A stretch of 64,000 bases of DNA from Rhizobium sp. BK418 (GTDB lineage: Bacteria > Pseudomonadota > Alphaproteobacteria > Rhizobiales > Rhizobiaceae), in the NCBI RefSeq assembly GCF_004341105.1, contig NZ_SLZK01000007.1:62001-126000 (forward strand), given 5' to 3'. Within the stretch, counting starts at the first letter, position 1; every line of letters starts with the position of its first letter. Positions 43,550 to 51,953 of the stretch are shown here, one piece after another. Position numbers and translations under genes: made by a program. Under the pieces are notes generated by a model, which did no database searches, had not been told where the DNA came from, and saw only the letters and a program-made list of their open reading frames with translations.

Positions 43550-44071
43550 GTGCATCTGAATATTCGAAAGGCTGATCCGGCCGACGCCCGGGAACTTTCC
43601 GAAATTCTCAACGAGATCATCGCAATCGGCGGCACAACCGCAATCGAGACGCCTCTTTCGCCGGAGGAACTGGCCGATTGGTTCATAACAGGCGAATGGC
43701 CTCTGACATGCCATGTCGCCGAGAGCAGTTCTGGCCTCGCCGGTTTTCAGTCCCTGAGCCTCTACGGAAACCCACCGAAGGGCTGGGCCGATATCGCGAC
43801 GTTTGCGCGGCAGAACCCAAAGATACCAGGCGCCGGAACCGCACTTTTCGCGGCAACTCTTGCCGTTGCTAAAGAGCGCAATATCGAATTCATCAACGCG
43901 ACAATCCGCGCCGATAATACTGGCGGTCTCGCCTACTACGAAAAAATGGGCTTCCGCACCTACAATACGATCGAAAAGGTGCCGCTTAAGGATGGTACGC
44001 TGATGGATAGAATTCAGAAGCGATATGAGGTGCAGAAGGATTGGAGCGGCCTCCAGTCGCCTCATCGATAA
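43550..44071 (+). CDS. GNAT-family N-acetyltransferase
   Basis: The 173-residue protein starts at GTG 43550; the next in-frame ATG would remove the first strand. The fold is GNAT: MHLNIRKADPADARELSEILNEII, then the acetyl-CoA loop region PKIPGAGTALFAATLAVAKERN, then INATIRADNTGGLAYYEKMGFRTYNTIEKVPL, resembling phosphinothricin-type acetyltransferases but without a substrate assignment. It is flanked by the gap terminator and a leader of the antiporter. Confidence 0.86.
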   Translation: MHLNIRKADPADARELSEILNEIIAIGGTTAIETPLSPEELADWFITGEWPLTCHVAESSSGLAGFQSLSLYGNPPKGWADIATFARQNPKIPGAGTALFAATLAVAKERNIEFINATIRADNTGGLAYYEKMGFRTYNTIEKVPLKDGTLMDRIQKRYEVQKDWSGLQSPHR

Positions 44072-44192
44072 AAAGTGCGGCGTCCCGTCTGTTCGCCCTG
44101 CTCTCGCCTGATTTGCTTATACATTCTTTATAGAGACTTTTTCCCATAGCATCCTTCACTGTCCCTCCTCTCAAGGGTCGTCCAGCAGCATG

Positions 44193-44248
44193 ATGCAGCA
44201 GTGCAAGCCGAGGTTAAGCCGCAGGGCCTACCCTTCTGCTGCATTTTG
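44193..44248 (+). other. Structured leader upstream of the K+/H+ antiporter
   Basis: A perfect 9-bp inverted repeat ATGCAGCAG ... CTGCTGCAT (44193-44201 with 44236-44244; loop of 34 bases) is followed by TTTTG. It lies about 95 bases before the antiporter start codon and could form an attenuator-like structure. I recognise no known riboswitch. Confidence 0.4.
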
Positions 44249-44339
44249 CCGTTTACTAATGGATCGTTTTGGACGCGGAGGGCAAAAGGGACAGGCCGGG
44301 GCGGCTTCAAGATCGCGTGATGAAGCGAAAGGGGTGGGC

Positions 44340-46190
44340 ATGGAAGCGTTTTACATCGTGGTGCTTGTCGCAACGGCACTCGTGCTTCTTGCAGCCTTTT
44401 CAAGCCTGCTGGCTTTCCGCTTCGGTGCCCCCCTCCTGCTGCTCTTCCTGATGATCGGCCTTGCTGCCGGCGTCGATGGTCTCGGCATCGAATTCAGCAA
44501 CAACTATCTTGCCTATGTTCTGGGCTCCATCGCCCTTGCGATCATCCTTTTCGATTCCGGTTTCGGGACGCCGATGCAGGCTTTCCGCATCGCGGCGGTA
44601 CCCTCGTTGACTCTCGCATCGGTCGGCGTGCTGTTGACGGCAGCACTCTTCGCCTTTGCCGCCCGCTGGCTGCTGCATTTCAGCTGGCTCGAAGGCATGT
44701 TGCTTGGCTCGATCGTCGCCTCCACGGACGCCGCTGCCGTCTTCTTCCTGCTGCGCATCGGAGGAATCAACATCCGTGACAAGGTGCGCTCCACCCTCGA
44801 AGTCGAATCCGGCACCAACGACCCGATGGCAATCTTCCTCACCATCGCGCTGGTCGAGGTTCTCGCCAGCGGCGAACGTTACGCCGGGATCAATATCGGC
44901 TTGCTTGCCATGTTTATCCAGCAAATGGGCCTTGGCGTCATCCTCGGCCTGCTCGGTGGCATGATGATCGTGTTGATCGCGGGCCGGCTGGAAATGGATC
45001 GCGGCCTCACGCCTATCTTCGTGCTGGCGCTTGCCTTGCTCGTCTTCGCCTTCACCGGTGCCGTCGGCGGCAGCGGCTTCCTTGCCGTCTATGTCGCCGG
45101 TATCTATGCCGGAAACCGCAAGATGCAGGCGATCGGCACCATCAAACGCTTCCAGGACGGCATGACCTGGCTCGCCCAGATCATCATGTTTCTCGTGCTC
45201 GGCCTGCTGGCGACACCCTCGCAGTTTCCGGTCATTATCGTGCCGGCCATCCTGCTGGCGCTCTTCCTGATCTTCGTTGCCCGACCGCTCGCTGTTTGGC
45301 TGTCGTTGCTGCCCTTCGATTATACGCAACAGGAAATCGGCTTCGTCGCCTGGGTCGGTCTGCGCGGCGCCGTGTCCATCCTGCTTGCCATCATGCCGAT
45401 CCTCGGCGGGCTGCAGCACAGCCAGATCTATTTCAACACCGCCTTTATCATTGTACTCGCCTCGCTGCTCGTACAGGGCTGGACGATCAAACCACTTGCC
45501 AAGCGCCTCGGCCTCATTATCCCGCCGCGTATCGGCGCTGTCGATAAGGTGGAGGTCGACTTGCCGGGCGCTGCCAACCACGAGCTGTTGTCCTATCGTG
45601 TCATCAAGGATAGCCCAGTGCTTCGCGGCGAGCGCATCCCGCGTTGGGCTGCGCCCTCGCTCGTGATCCGCGACGGCAAGTCGATGCGCTATCAATATGC
45701 CGGCCGCCTCAGGGAAAACGATCTCGTCTACCTCTTCATCGCCCCCAGTTACTCGCGCCTGCTCGACCGCCTCTTCGCCAGCCGCGCACCCGTAGATGAG
45801 GACGATGCGGAGTTCTTCGGCGCCTTCGCGCTCTCACCGGCCCGTCCCGCTGCCGATCTCGACGCCGCCTATGGTCCCGGTCTCCTGAACGAATCCGAAA
45901 AGGGATTGACGATCGCCGAGCTGATGAAACAGCGCCTCGGCGGCAAGGCAGATTATGCCGATCGTGTCCGCCTCGGCTCGCTCATCCTCATCGTTCGCGA
46001 TCTCGACGACCAGGATCACATTACCTCTGTGGGCATGTCGCTGGAGGCTGTCGAGCCCGCCACCACGCTGCCGATCTTCATCAATCTGCGTGATATTATT
46101 CAGCGCATCCGCGACCGTGTGAAAGGCCGCCGGAAACATGAGGCAGCCAGGGCGGAAAGTGCGCCAGCGCGAGACGAAAGCCCACGCTAA
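44340..46190 (+). CDS. Potassium/proton antiporter of the CPA1 family (CvrA/NhaP2-like)
   Basis: ATG 44340, with AAGGGG just upstream, gives 616 residues. The N-terminal 12-13 helices form a monovalent cation:proton antiporter domain, with SIVASTDAAAVFFLLR and a LEVESGTNDPMAIFL segment carrying the acidic transport residues. From about residue 405 there is a cytosolic RCK C-terminal (TrkA-C) and a CorC/HlyC-like tail. This matches K+/H+ antiporters such as CvrA that remove K+ or protect against osmotic stress. It lies between the gap terminator and pgk. Confidence 0.92.
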   Translation: MEAFYIVVLVATALVLLAAFSSLLAFRFGAPLLLLFLMIGLAAGVDGLGIEFSNNYLAYVLGSIALAIILFDSGFGTPMQAFRIAAVPSLTLASVGVLLTAALFAFAARWLLHFSWLEGMLLGSIVASTDAAAVFFLLRIGGINIRDKVRSTLEVESGTNDPMAIFLTIALVEVLASGERYAGINIGLLAMFIQQMGLGVILGLLGGMMIVLIAGRLEMDRGLTPIFVLALALLVFAFTGAVGGSGFLAVYVAGIYAGNRKMQAIGTIKRFQDGMTWLAQIIMFLVLGLLATPSQFPVIIVPAILLALFLIFVARPLAVWLSLLPFDYTQQEIGFVAWVGLRGAVSILLAIMPILGGLQHSQIYFNTAFIIVLASLLVQGWTIKPLAKRLGLIIPPRIGAVDKVEVDLPGAANHELLSYRVIKDSPVLRGERIPRWAAPSLVIRDGKSMRYQYAGRLRENDLVYLFIAPSYSRLLDRLFASRAPVDEDDAEFFGAFALSPARPAADLDAAYGPGLLNESEKGLTIAELMKQRLGGKADYADRVRLGSLILIVRDLDDQDHITSVGMSLEAVEPATTLPIFINLRDIIQRIRDRVKGRRKHEAARAESAPARDESPR

Positions 46191-46271
46191 AACGGCGACC
46201 CGCTGCCTTGCGTCTCCTCCGATCCTTGCTATGGTCTGCGCAACTTTCGCCAACCACGAACGGATCCTCCC

Positions 46272-47468
46272 ATGGCAGCTTTCAAAACTCTCGACGACCT
46301 CAACGACATCGCCGGCAAGCGCGTTCTCGTCCGCGTCGATCTCAACGTTCCTGTCAAGGATGGCAAGGTCACGGACACAACCCGCATCGAGCGCGTCGCG
46401 CCGACGATCCTCGAACTGTCGAAAAAGGGCGCCAAGGTCATTCTGCTCGCCCATTTCGGCCGCCCGAAGGACGGTCCCTCGGCAGAATTCTCGCTTTCGC
46501 TGGTTGCCCCGTCCGTCGAACAGGTACTTGACCACGCCGTGCTGACGGCATCCGACTGCATCGGAGAGGCAGCGGCCTCCGCCATCGCAAAGATGAACAA
46601 CGGCGATATCCTGCTCCTGGAAAACACCCGCTTCCACAAGGGCGAGGAAAAGAACGATCCTGATTTCACCAAGGCGCTCGCCGCAAACGGCGATATCTAT
46701 GTGAACGACGCCTTCTCCGCGGCTCACCGCGCCCACTCCTCCACTGAAGGCCTTGCTCATCACCTGCCGGCCTATGCCGGCCGCACCATGCAGGCAGAGC
46801 TTGAAGCACTGGAAAAGGGCCTTGGAAACCCGATCCGTCCGGTCGTCGCCATCGTCGGCGGCGCCAAGGTCTCGACCAAGATCGACCTCCTGATGAACCT
46901 CGTGAAGAAAGTCGATGCGCTCGTCATCGGCGGCGGCATGGCCAACACCTTCATCGCCGCCCGTGGCACCAATGTCGGCAAGTCGCTCTGCGAGCATGAT
47001 CTTGCCGAGACCGCCAAGCAGATCATGATCGAAGCCGCCACCGCCGGCTGTGCAATCGTTCTGCCGGAAGACGGCGTCGTCGCCCGCGAATTTAAGGCAG
47101 GTGCTGCCAACGAGACCGTCTCCATCGACGCCATTCCGGCCGATGCCATGGTCCTCGATGTCGGCCCGAAGTCCGTTGAGGCCGTCAAGGCATGGATCGA
47201 GCGCGCCACCACGCTCGTCTGGAACGGCCCGCTCGGCGCTTTTGAGATCGAGCCTTTCGATGCCGCCACCGTCGCCGCCGCAAAATATGCAGCCGAGCGC
47301 ACCAAGACCGGCAAGCTTACGTCAGTCGCAGGCGGCGGTGACACGGTCTCTGCCCTCAATCACGCCGGCGTTGCCGAGGAATTTACCTATGTCTCGACCG
47401 CAGGCGGCGCCTTCCTCGAATGGATGGAAGGCAAGGAGCTGCCGGGTGTAGCCGTCCTTTCCCGCTGA
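46272..47468 (+). CDS. pgk: Phosphoglycerate kinase
   Basis: PGK makes ATP from 1,3-bisphosphoglycerate. The 398-residue protein has the signature VLVRVDLNVPVKDG, substrate loop AHFGRPKDG, hinge and nucleotide block VAIVGGAKVSTKIDLL, and GGGDTVSALNHAG near the C-terminus. It lies after the antiporter (81-base gap), separated from gap by about 2.8 kb, with fba 222 bases downstream. The hairpin at 47504 should end transcription from pgk. Confidence 0.97.
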   Translation: MAAFKTLDDLNDIAGKRVLVRVDLNVPVKDGKVTDTTRIERVAPTILELSKKGAKVILLAHFGRPKDGPSAEFSLSLVAPSVEQVLDHAVLTASDCIGEAAASAIAKMNNGDILLLENTRFHKGEEKNDPDFTKALAANGDIYVNDAFSAAHRAHSSTEGLAHHLPAYAGRTMQAELEALEKGLGNPIRPVVAIVGGAKVSTKIDLLMNLVKKVDALVIGGGMANTFIAARGTNVGKSLCEHDLAETAKQIMIEAATAGCAIVLPEDGVVAREFKAGAANETVSIDAIPADAMVLDVGPKSVEAVKAWIERATTLVWNGPLGAFEIEPFDAATVAAAKYAAERTKTGKLTSVAGGGDTVSALNHAGVAEEFTYVSTAGGAFLEWMEGKELPGVAVLSR

Positions 47469-47503
47469 TCGAAGTCCGATTACGCAGGAATTCCAGAAAG
47501 ATA

Positions 47504-47537
47504 GACCGTGGAAGCCACTCCGCCTCCGCGGTCTTTT
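47504..47537 (+). terminator. Terminator of pgk
   Basis: GACCGTGGA and TCCGCGGTC form a 9-bp stem (one G-U pair) with a 12-base loop, followed by TTTT. It starts 36 bases after the pgk stop. Confidence 0.75.
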
Positions 47538-47545
47538 GCTCAAAA

Positions 47546-47561
47546 TGAGAAAAAATTCTCA
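47546..47561. repeat. Inverted repeat upstream of fba (TGAGAA-AAAA-TTCTCA)
   Basis: A perfect 6-4-6 palindrome lies between the pgk terminator and the fba operator. It may be a second regulator site; there is no other evidence for a function. Confidence 0.45.
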
Positions 47562-47564
47562 AAC

Positions 47565-47599
47565 TTTCAAACGATTGAAATCATTTCAATCGTTTCAGT
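47565..47599. promoter_or_regulatory. LacI-type operator pair upstream of fba
   Basis: TTTCAAACGATTGAAA (47565-47580) has the LacI-family geometry, 6-bp arms around a central CG. It is followed after 3 bases by TTTCAATCGTTTCAGT (47584-47599), a degraded second copy. The two together form a perfect 12-3-12 inverted repeat (AAACGATTGAAA / TTTCAATCGTTT at 47569-47595). They lie 92-126 bases upstream of the fba start. Confidence 0.65.
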
Positions 47600-47690
47600 G
47601 ACTTAGCCCTCCATTTTTCTCCCTATAAACTTCTGTTATCCGGGATCTATATTACTAATCCCGCTGGGTTTTTATTGTGGAGAGAACGTG

Positions 47691-48713
47691 ATGAGCGAAC
47701 GACTGGAAGAAATTGCAGTGAAGATGGTTGCTGGCGGTCGGGGCCTGCTTGCAGCCGACGAATCGACCTCCACCATCAAGAAGCGTTTCGATACGATCAA
47801 TCTTGAATCGACCGAAACCAGCCGCCGCGATTATCGCGAGATGCTCTTCCGATCGGAAGATGCAATGAAGAAGTACATTTCCGGCGTCATCCTTTATGAG
47901 GAAACGCTGTATCAGAAGGCAGCCGACGGCACGCCTTTCGTCGACATTATCAAGGCCGCCGACAGCATTCCGGGCATCAAGGTCGATATCGGTGCCAAGC
48001 CGATGGCCAAATTCCCAGGCGAAACCATCACCGAAGGTCTCGACGGCCTCGCAGACCGCCTTGCCAAATATTACGAAGCCGGCGCCCGCTTTGCCAAGTG
48101 GCGCGGTGTGATCGCCATCTCTGAGACCCTGCCAACCCGCGGTTCCGTGCGCGCGAACGCTCAGGCGCTGGCCCGCTATGCGGCACTCTGCCAGGAAGCC
48201 AGGATCGTGCCGATCGTCGAGCCGGAATGCCTGATGGATGGCAAGCCGGGCAACCACAATATCGACCGCTGCGCAGAAGTGACCGAATCCACGCTGCGCA
48301 TCGTCTTCGAGGAATTGGCTGAAGCGCGTGTCAGCCTCGAAGGCATGATCCTCAAGCCAAACATGGTCATCGACGGCAAGAATGCCCGCAAGGCTTCCGT
48401 AGCCGAAGTCGCCGAGCGCACGGTGCAGCTCCTGAAGCGCACGGTTCCGTCTGCCGTCCCAGGCATCGCCTTCCTCTCCGGCGGCCAGACAACCGAAGAA
48501 GCGACCGCTCACCTCTCCGCCATTAACGGCTATGACCTGCCCTGGCTCGTCACCTTCTCCTATGGCCGCGCCCTGCAGGATAGCGCGCTCAAGACTTGGA
48601 ACGGCAAGCAGGAAAACGTCGCCGCCGGCCAGCGCGAGTTCACGCATCGCGCTGAGATGAACAGCCTCGCCGCCAAGGGCAATTGGAAGGCCGAGCTCGA
48701 AAAGGCTGCATAA
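47691..48713 (+). CDS. fba: Class I fructose-bisphosphate aldolase
   Basis: The aldolase cleaves fructose 1,6-bisphosphate by a Schiff base. The 340-residue protein (ATG 47691) has AADESTSTIKKRF, SRRDYREMLF, the lysine-bearing GMILKPNMVIDGKNA and FLSGGQTTEEATAHLSAIN. It is the metal-independent animal/plant-like class I enzyme, common in rhizobia, rather than class II. A GTG one codon upstream is possible. It has its own strong terminator, and the LacI-type operator sits in its promoter region, so it is likely regulated by carbon source. Confidence 0.96.
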   Translation: MSERLEEIAVKMVAGGRGLLAADESTSTIKKRFDTINLESTETSRRDYREMLFRSEDAMKKYISGVILYEETLYQKAADGTPFVDIIKAADSIPGIKVDIGAKPMAKFPGETITEGLDGLADRLAKYYEAGARFAKWRGVIAISETLPTRGSVRANAQALARYAALCQEARIVPIVEPECLMDGKPGNHNIDRCAEVTESTLRIVFEELAEARVSLEGMILKPNMVIDGKNARKASVAEVAERTVQLLKRTVPSAVPGIAFLSGGQTTEEATAHLSAINGYDLPWLVTFSYGRALQDSALKTWNGKQENVAAGQREFTHRAEMNSLAAKGNWKAELEKAA

Positions 48714-48735
48714 GCTTCTTGAGCATCGAAACACG

Positions 48736-48771
48736 CAGGCGGCGAGCATCTTCGCCGCCTGTTTTATTTTA
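48736..48771 (+). terminator. Strong terminator of fba
   Basis: A perfect 10-bp stem CAGGCGGCGA / TCGCCGCCTG with a 6-base loop is followed by TTTTATTTTA, 22 bases past the fba stop. Confidence 0.94.
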
Positions 48772-48871
48772 TGCGTATGTATCGCCACTACGATTTGTCA
48801 CGGCGACAAGATAATCGTTCGCCGTAACCGCCGGCCTCGCTAATCATGGCACGTCAACCATCGGAGCCGCC

Positions 48872-49792
48872 ATGAACAGTCTCTCTTACATCACCGTCGA
48901 CGTCTTCACCTCAACCCGCTTCGAGGGCAATCCGCTTGCGGTCATGGCCGACGCAAGGGGCCTCGGCGATGCGGCAATGCAACAGATCGCCGCTGAATTC
49001 GGCTATTCCGAAGTCACCTTCGTGCTCCCGCCGGAGAACCCCGAAAATTCTGCAAGAGTGCGCATCTTCACACCGACGATGGAAGTACCGTTCGCCGGGC
49101 ATCCCAATGTCGGCACCGCCTGTGTTCTCGGCCAGCAGAGCGAAATCTTCGGCCGTGCCATCGGCGATACGCTGCGGTTCGAGGAGAAGGCCGGTCTCGT
49201 GGAAGTGGCCTTGCAACGCAGCGAAGGCCGCGTCACCGCTGCAACCATCCGCGCTCCACGGCCGCTTCACACAGGAGAGACGATACCCGAATCAGTCATT
49301 GCAAGCTGCGTTTCCATTGATCCGGCCTCAATCCGCAAAAGCACCCATGCCCCGGTCTTTGCGTCGGTCGGTCTGAACTTCGCTGTTACAGAGCTCGAAA
49401 GCCTTGAGGCCCTTGCTGCGGCAAGCCCGAATATCAATGGCTTTCAGGCGGCGGCCAAGACCACGACCGGCAGCCATGATTTCTCCCTGTTCCTCTACGT
49501 CCGACCCGCGGCCACGCCGTGGAAAATCCGCGCCCGCATGTTCGCGCCGCTGGACAATGTCATCGAGGATCCGGCGACCGGCAGCGCATCGGCCGCTCTT
49601 TCCGCCTATCTCGTTTCGCTGCTGCCGGAGGCTAACATCAGCCAGCATGTAACGATCGAACAGGGCGTCGAAATGGGTCGACGCAGTATCATTGAGCTCG
49701 ATGTCGTCAAGAAAGCCGGCACCGTCACCGACGTGAGAATCTCCGGAAGCTGCGTGCCTGTTATGAAGGGCGAAATCATCCTACGGGACTGA
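48872..49792 (+). CDS. PhzF-family isomerase/epimerase-like protein
   Basis: The 306-residue protein has the two-lobed diaminopimelate-epimerase-like fold of PhzF. The N-terminus is YITVDVFTSTRFEGNPLAVMADARGL, with EVTFVLPPENP (catalytic Glu region) and PFAGHPNVGTACVL; the second lobe holds EDPATGSASAALSAYL. No phenazine genes are nearby, so this is one of the many PhzF homologues of unknown substrate. It is convergent with a 54-residue membrane protein gene. Confidence 0.92.
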   Translation: MNSLSYITVDVFTSTRFEGNPLAVMADARGLGDAAMQQIAAEFGYSEVTFVLPPENPENSARVRIFTPTMEVPFAGHPNVGTACVLGQQSEIFGRAIGDTLRFEEKAGLVEVALQRSEGRVTAATIRAPRPLHTGETIPESVIASCVSIDPASIRKSTHAPVFASVGLNFAVTELESLEALAAASPNINGFQAAAKTTTGSHDFSLFLYVRPAATPWKIRARMFAPLDNVIEDPATGSASAALSAYLVSLLPEANISQHVTIEQGVEMGRRSIIELDVVKKAGTVTDVRISGSCVPVMKGEIILRD

Positions 49793-49801
49793 ACGTAGAC
49801 A

Positions 49802-49966
49802 TCACACTACAAAGTCGCGCGCCAGCAGCGCCACCGCCCAGATGGCAAAGGCAATCAACGCGATCTTCCAGAAATCCATCCGGCGGCGCAGTCCCGGATA
49901 ACCCAGCGGCTTGATGACCTGGATCGCCATGGCAAGGATGAGCAGCAATGCTATCAACTTTGTCAT
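49802..49966 (-). CDS. Small two-helix membrane protein
   Basis: ATG 49966 gives 54 residues: a hydrophobic helix (residues 4-17, IALLLILAMAIQVI), a basic link KPLGYPGLRRR, and a second hydrophobic helix (about 31-47, WKIALIAFAIWAVALLA). It is not a shadow: codon positions are consistent and it fills the gap between phzF and the MFS gene. I recall similar conserved hypothetical proteins in rhizobia, but the function is unknown. Confidence 0.7.
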   Translation of the reverse strand: MTKLIALLLILAMAIQVIKPLGYPGLRRRMDFWKIALIAFAIWAVALLARDFVV

Positions 49967-50141
49967 GGCTTTATTTTTTCCATCTATCAGAATGTCACAG
50001 GACGGACATTTTTTCACGCGAACAGAGAATATCTACACGCCGTAAAGGCATTCCGGGGCACAATCAACATTCTTATGGACTGGGCAGATACAGGTCTTGC
50101 CTTATGTCCTTTTTCAAAGCGAACACGCCGAGTCTGGGGAT

Positions 50142-51422
50142 ATGACAAGAAATCTGCTGTCCGTCGCCGCGCTGCTCTTTGGCACGCTCTTCCTTTTCAT
50201 GGGCAACGGATTGCAGGGCATTCTGCTTCCCGTGCGCGGAAATCTCGAAGGTTATGCAACGACGACGCTCGGCCTGCTCGGCACATCCTGGGCAGCGGGC
50301 TTCGTCATCGGCTGCCTCATCGCGCCGAAGATGGTACGGCGTGTCGGCCATGTGCGCGCCTTCTCCGGCTTCATCGCCATTATCGCCATCATCGCACTTG
50401 TGAGCGGCATCATCATCGACCCGGTCTGGTGGGTCGTCCTGCGTGCCGTCACCGGTTTCTCAACCGCCGGCACATCGATGATCATCGAAAGTTGGCTGAA
50501 CGAGCGGGCGAACAATGAAAGCCGCGGCGCGATCTTCTCGCTTTATATCGGCATCACCCTGCTCGGCGTCGTAGGCGGTCAGCTGATGATCCCGCTGGAA
50601 GACGTGCGCACGCCGGCGCTCTTCATGATCTGCGGCATTTTTTATTGCATCGCCATGCTGCCGACGACGCTGTCGACCGCCGCTTCGCCGCAACCGCTGA
50701 AGGCGGTGAAGCTTGACCTGCCGGCCCTTTATCGCAATTCGCCCGTCTCCTGCCTGGGCATCCTTCTTGTCGGTATCGCCAATGGTGCCTATGGTACGCT
50801 CGGCGCTGTGTTCGGCGCAGGTGCCGGTCTCTCCGACACATTGATTGCGGTGATGATGAGCGCCACCATCTTTGCCGGTGCCATCATGCAGCTTCCGGCC
50901 GGGCGCCTCTCCGACCGTGTCGACCGCCGTTATGTGCTGGCTGCCATGTCGGCCATCGCGGCCCTTGCCGGCCTGCTGATTTTCCTGCTGCACCCCTCTT
51001 CGCCGGTTTTCCTGATCGGTCTCGTCATCCTCTACGGCGCCGTCGCCAATACGCTCTATCCGATCGCGGTCGCCCATGCGAACGACTTCGCCGCATCTGA
51101 GGATTTCGTGAAGGTTTCGGGCGGACTGCTCCTTCTCTACGGCATCGGCACCGTCATCGGCCCAACGATCGGCGGCCCGGTCATGTCCCTCATCAGCCCG
51201 CACGCGCTCTTCCTGGTAACCGCGCTTGCCCACCTTCTGGTCACCGCCTACGCCGTCATCAGAAGCCGCATCCGCGCCGCCGTTCCCGTAAGCGACCGCG
51301 ATGCCTATACGACGATCCCGACGGCGACATCGCCGACGCTCACACCGCAAAGCATGTCGCTTGCCGATCGCGCCTCTAGCAAGTCTCCCGAAAGCGGTGA
51401 TCCTGCTGTAAAGTTCGGCTGA
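50142..51422 (+). CDS. MFS transporter (YcaD-like)
   Basis: ATG 50142, preceded by GGGG, gives 426 residues with 12 helices. The sequence LLFGTLFLFMGNGLQGILLPVRGNLEGY and the TM10-11 block NTLYPIAVAHANDFAASEDFVKVSGGLLLLYGIGTVIGPTIGG match the YcaD/YfkF-like MFS subfamily. The substrate is unknown. The basic tail (residues 380-426) is cytosolic. There are no obvious partners; DUF1192 follows after 102 bases. Confidence 0.9.
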   Translation: MTRNLLSVAALLFGTLFLFMGNGLQGILLPVRGNLEGYATTTLGLLGTSWAAGFVIGCLIAPKMVRRVGHVRAFSGFIAIIAIIALVSGIIIDPVWWVVLRAVTGFSTAGTSMIIESWLNERANNESRGAIFSLYIGITLLGVVGGQLMIPLEDVRTPALFMICGIFYCIAMLPTTLSTAASPQPLKAVKLDLPALYRNSPVSCLGILLVGIANGAYGTLGAVFGAGAGLSDTLIAVMMSATIFAGAIMQLPAGRLSDRVDRRYVLAAMSAIAALAGLLIFLLHPSSPVFLIGLVILYGAVANTLYPIAVAHANDFAASEDFVKVSGGLLLLYGIGTVIGPTIGGPVMSLISPHALFLVTALAHLLVTAYAVIRSRIRAAVPVSDRDAYTTIPTATSPTLTPQSMSLADRASSKSPESGDPAVKFG

Positions 51423-51524
51423 CGAACTGAAGCATCTCGCGCAAACTGTGCAGCGGTTTTGCGATAAACGATATGCATGGAGGCGGATCGGTAGATCACA
51501 GCACGCTTTAAAGGAGGAGCGACA

Positions 51525-51716
51525 ATGAGCTTCATAGATGACGACAGGCCGCAGAAGAAGATCGCCCATGAGATCGGCTCCGATCTCTCCATGCTTTCGG
51601 TCGACGAGTTGAAGGCGCGTGTGGAACTCTTGAAAACCGAGATCGAGCGGCTCGAAGCCGAAACGGCCAAGAAGGCTTCTGGTCGATTAGCCGCGGAAAA
51701 TCTTTTCCGATCATAA
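51525..51716 (+). CDS. DUF1192 protein
   Basis: The 63-residue protein has a strong AAGGAGGAG before ATG 51525. It carries the DUF1192 pattern MSFIDDDRPQKKIAHEIGSDLSMLSVDELKARVELLKTEIERLEAE, a short acidic head and a coiled coil. The family is small and alphaproteobacterial, with no known function. It sits upstream of the sRNA-like element and rcdA, a conserved neighbourhood. Confidence 0.9.
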   Translation: MSFIDDDRPQKKIAHEIGSDLSMLSVDELKARVELLKTEIERLEAETAKKASGRLAAENLFRS

Positions 51717-51797
51717 AACTGTGAAAGACCAATTATTGCTTCGAAATTACTTTCGCCAAGTCTTAAATTGGGACGATATTAATAAAAAATTAAGCTT

Positions 51798-51918
51798 TAT
51801 GAGATATTACTCATACCGTCCAGTTTCTTCTGGACCTCAGACAGTTTTCCAAGCGGTGAATTGGTCTGATTTTTCTCCCTGTTTTACCTTGAGAGCCGCT
51901 TTTGCGGCTCTTCTTTTT
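51798..51918 (+). ncRNA. Candidate small RNA with three hairpins and a Rho-independent terminator
   Basis: In order: TATGAG-ATATTA-CTCATA (51798-51815), GTCCAG-TTTCTT-CTGGAC (51818-51835), an unpaired pyrimidine-rich segment including TTTTCTCCCTGTTTT, and the terminator AGAGCCGC-TTTT-GCGGCTCT followed by TCTTTTT (51892-51918). The gap is too far from DUF1192 to be just its terminator. The 5' end and promoter are not resolved. Confidence 0.5.
51892..51918 (+). terminator. Strong terminator ending the candidate sRNA
   Basis: A perfect 8-bp stem AGAGCCGC / GCGGCTCT with a TTTT loop is followed by TCTTTTTG. Confidence 0.92.
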
Positions 51919-51953
51919 GCGCTGCCCTACTCCTTTCCACGAAACTGTGGAGA

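Noticed and set aside
44340..46190. Na+/H+ rather than K+/H+ antiporter
   Set aside because: The C-terminal TrkA-C and CorC/HlyC-type extension points to the CvrA/YcgO K+/H+ group rather than plain NhaA or NhaP1.
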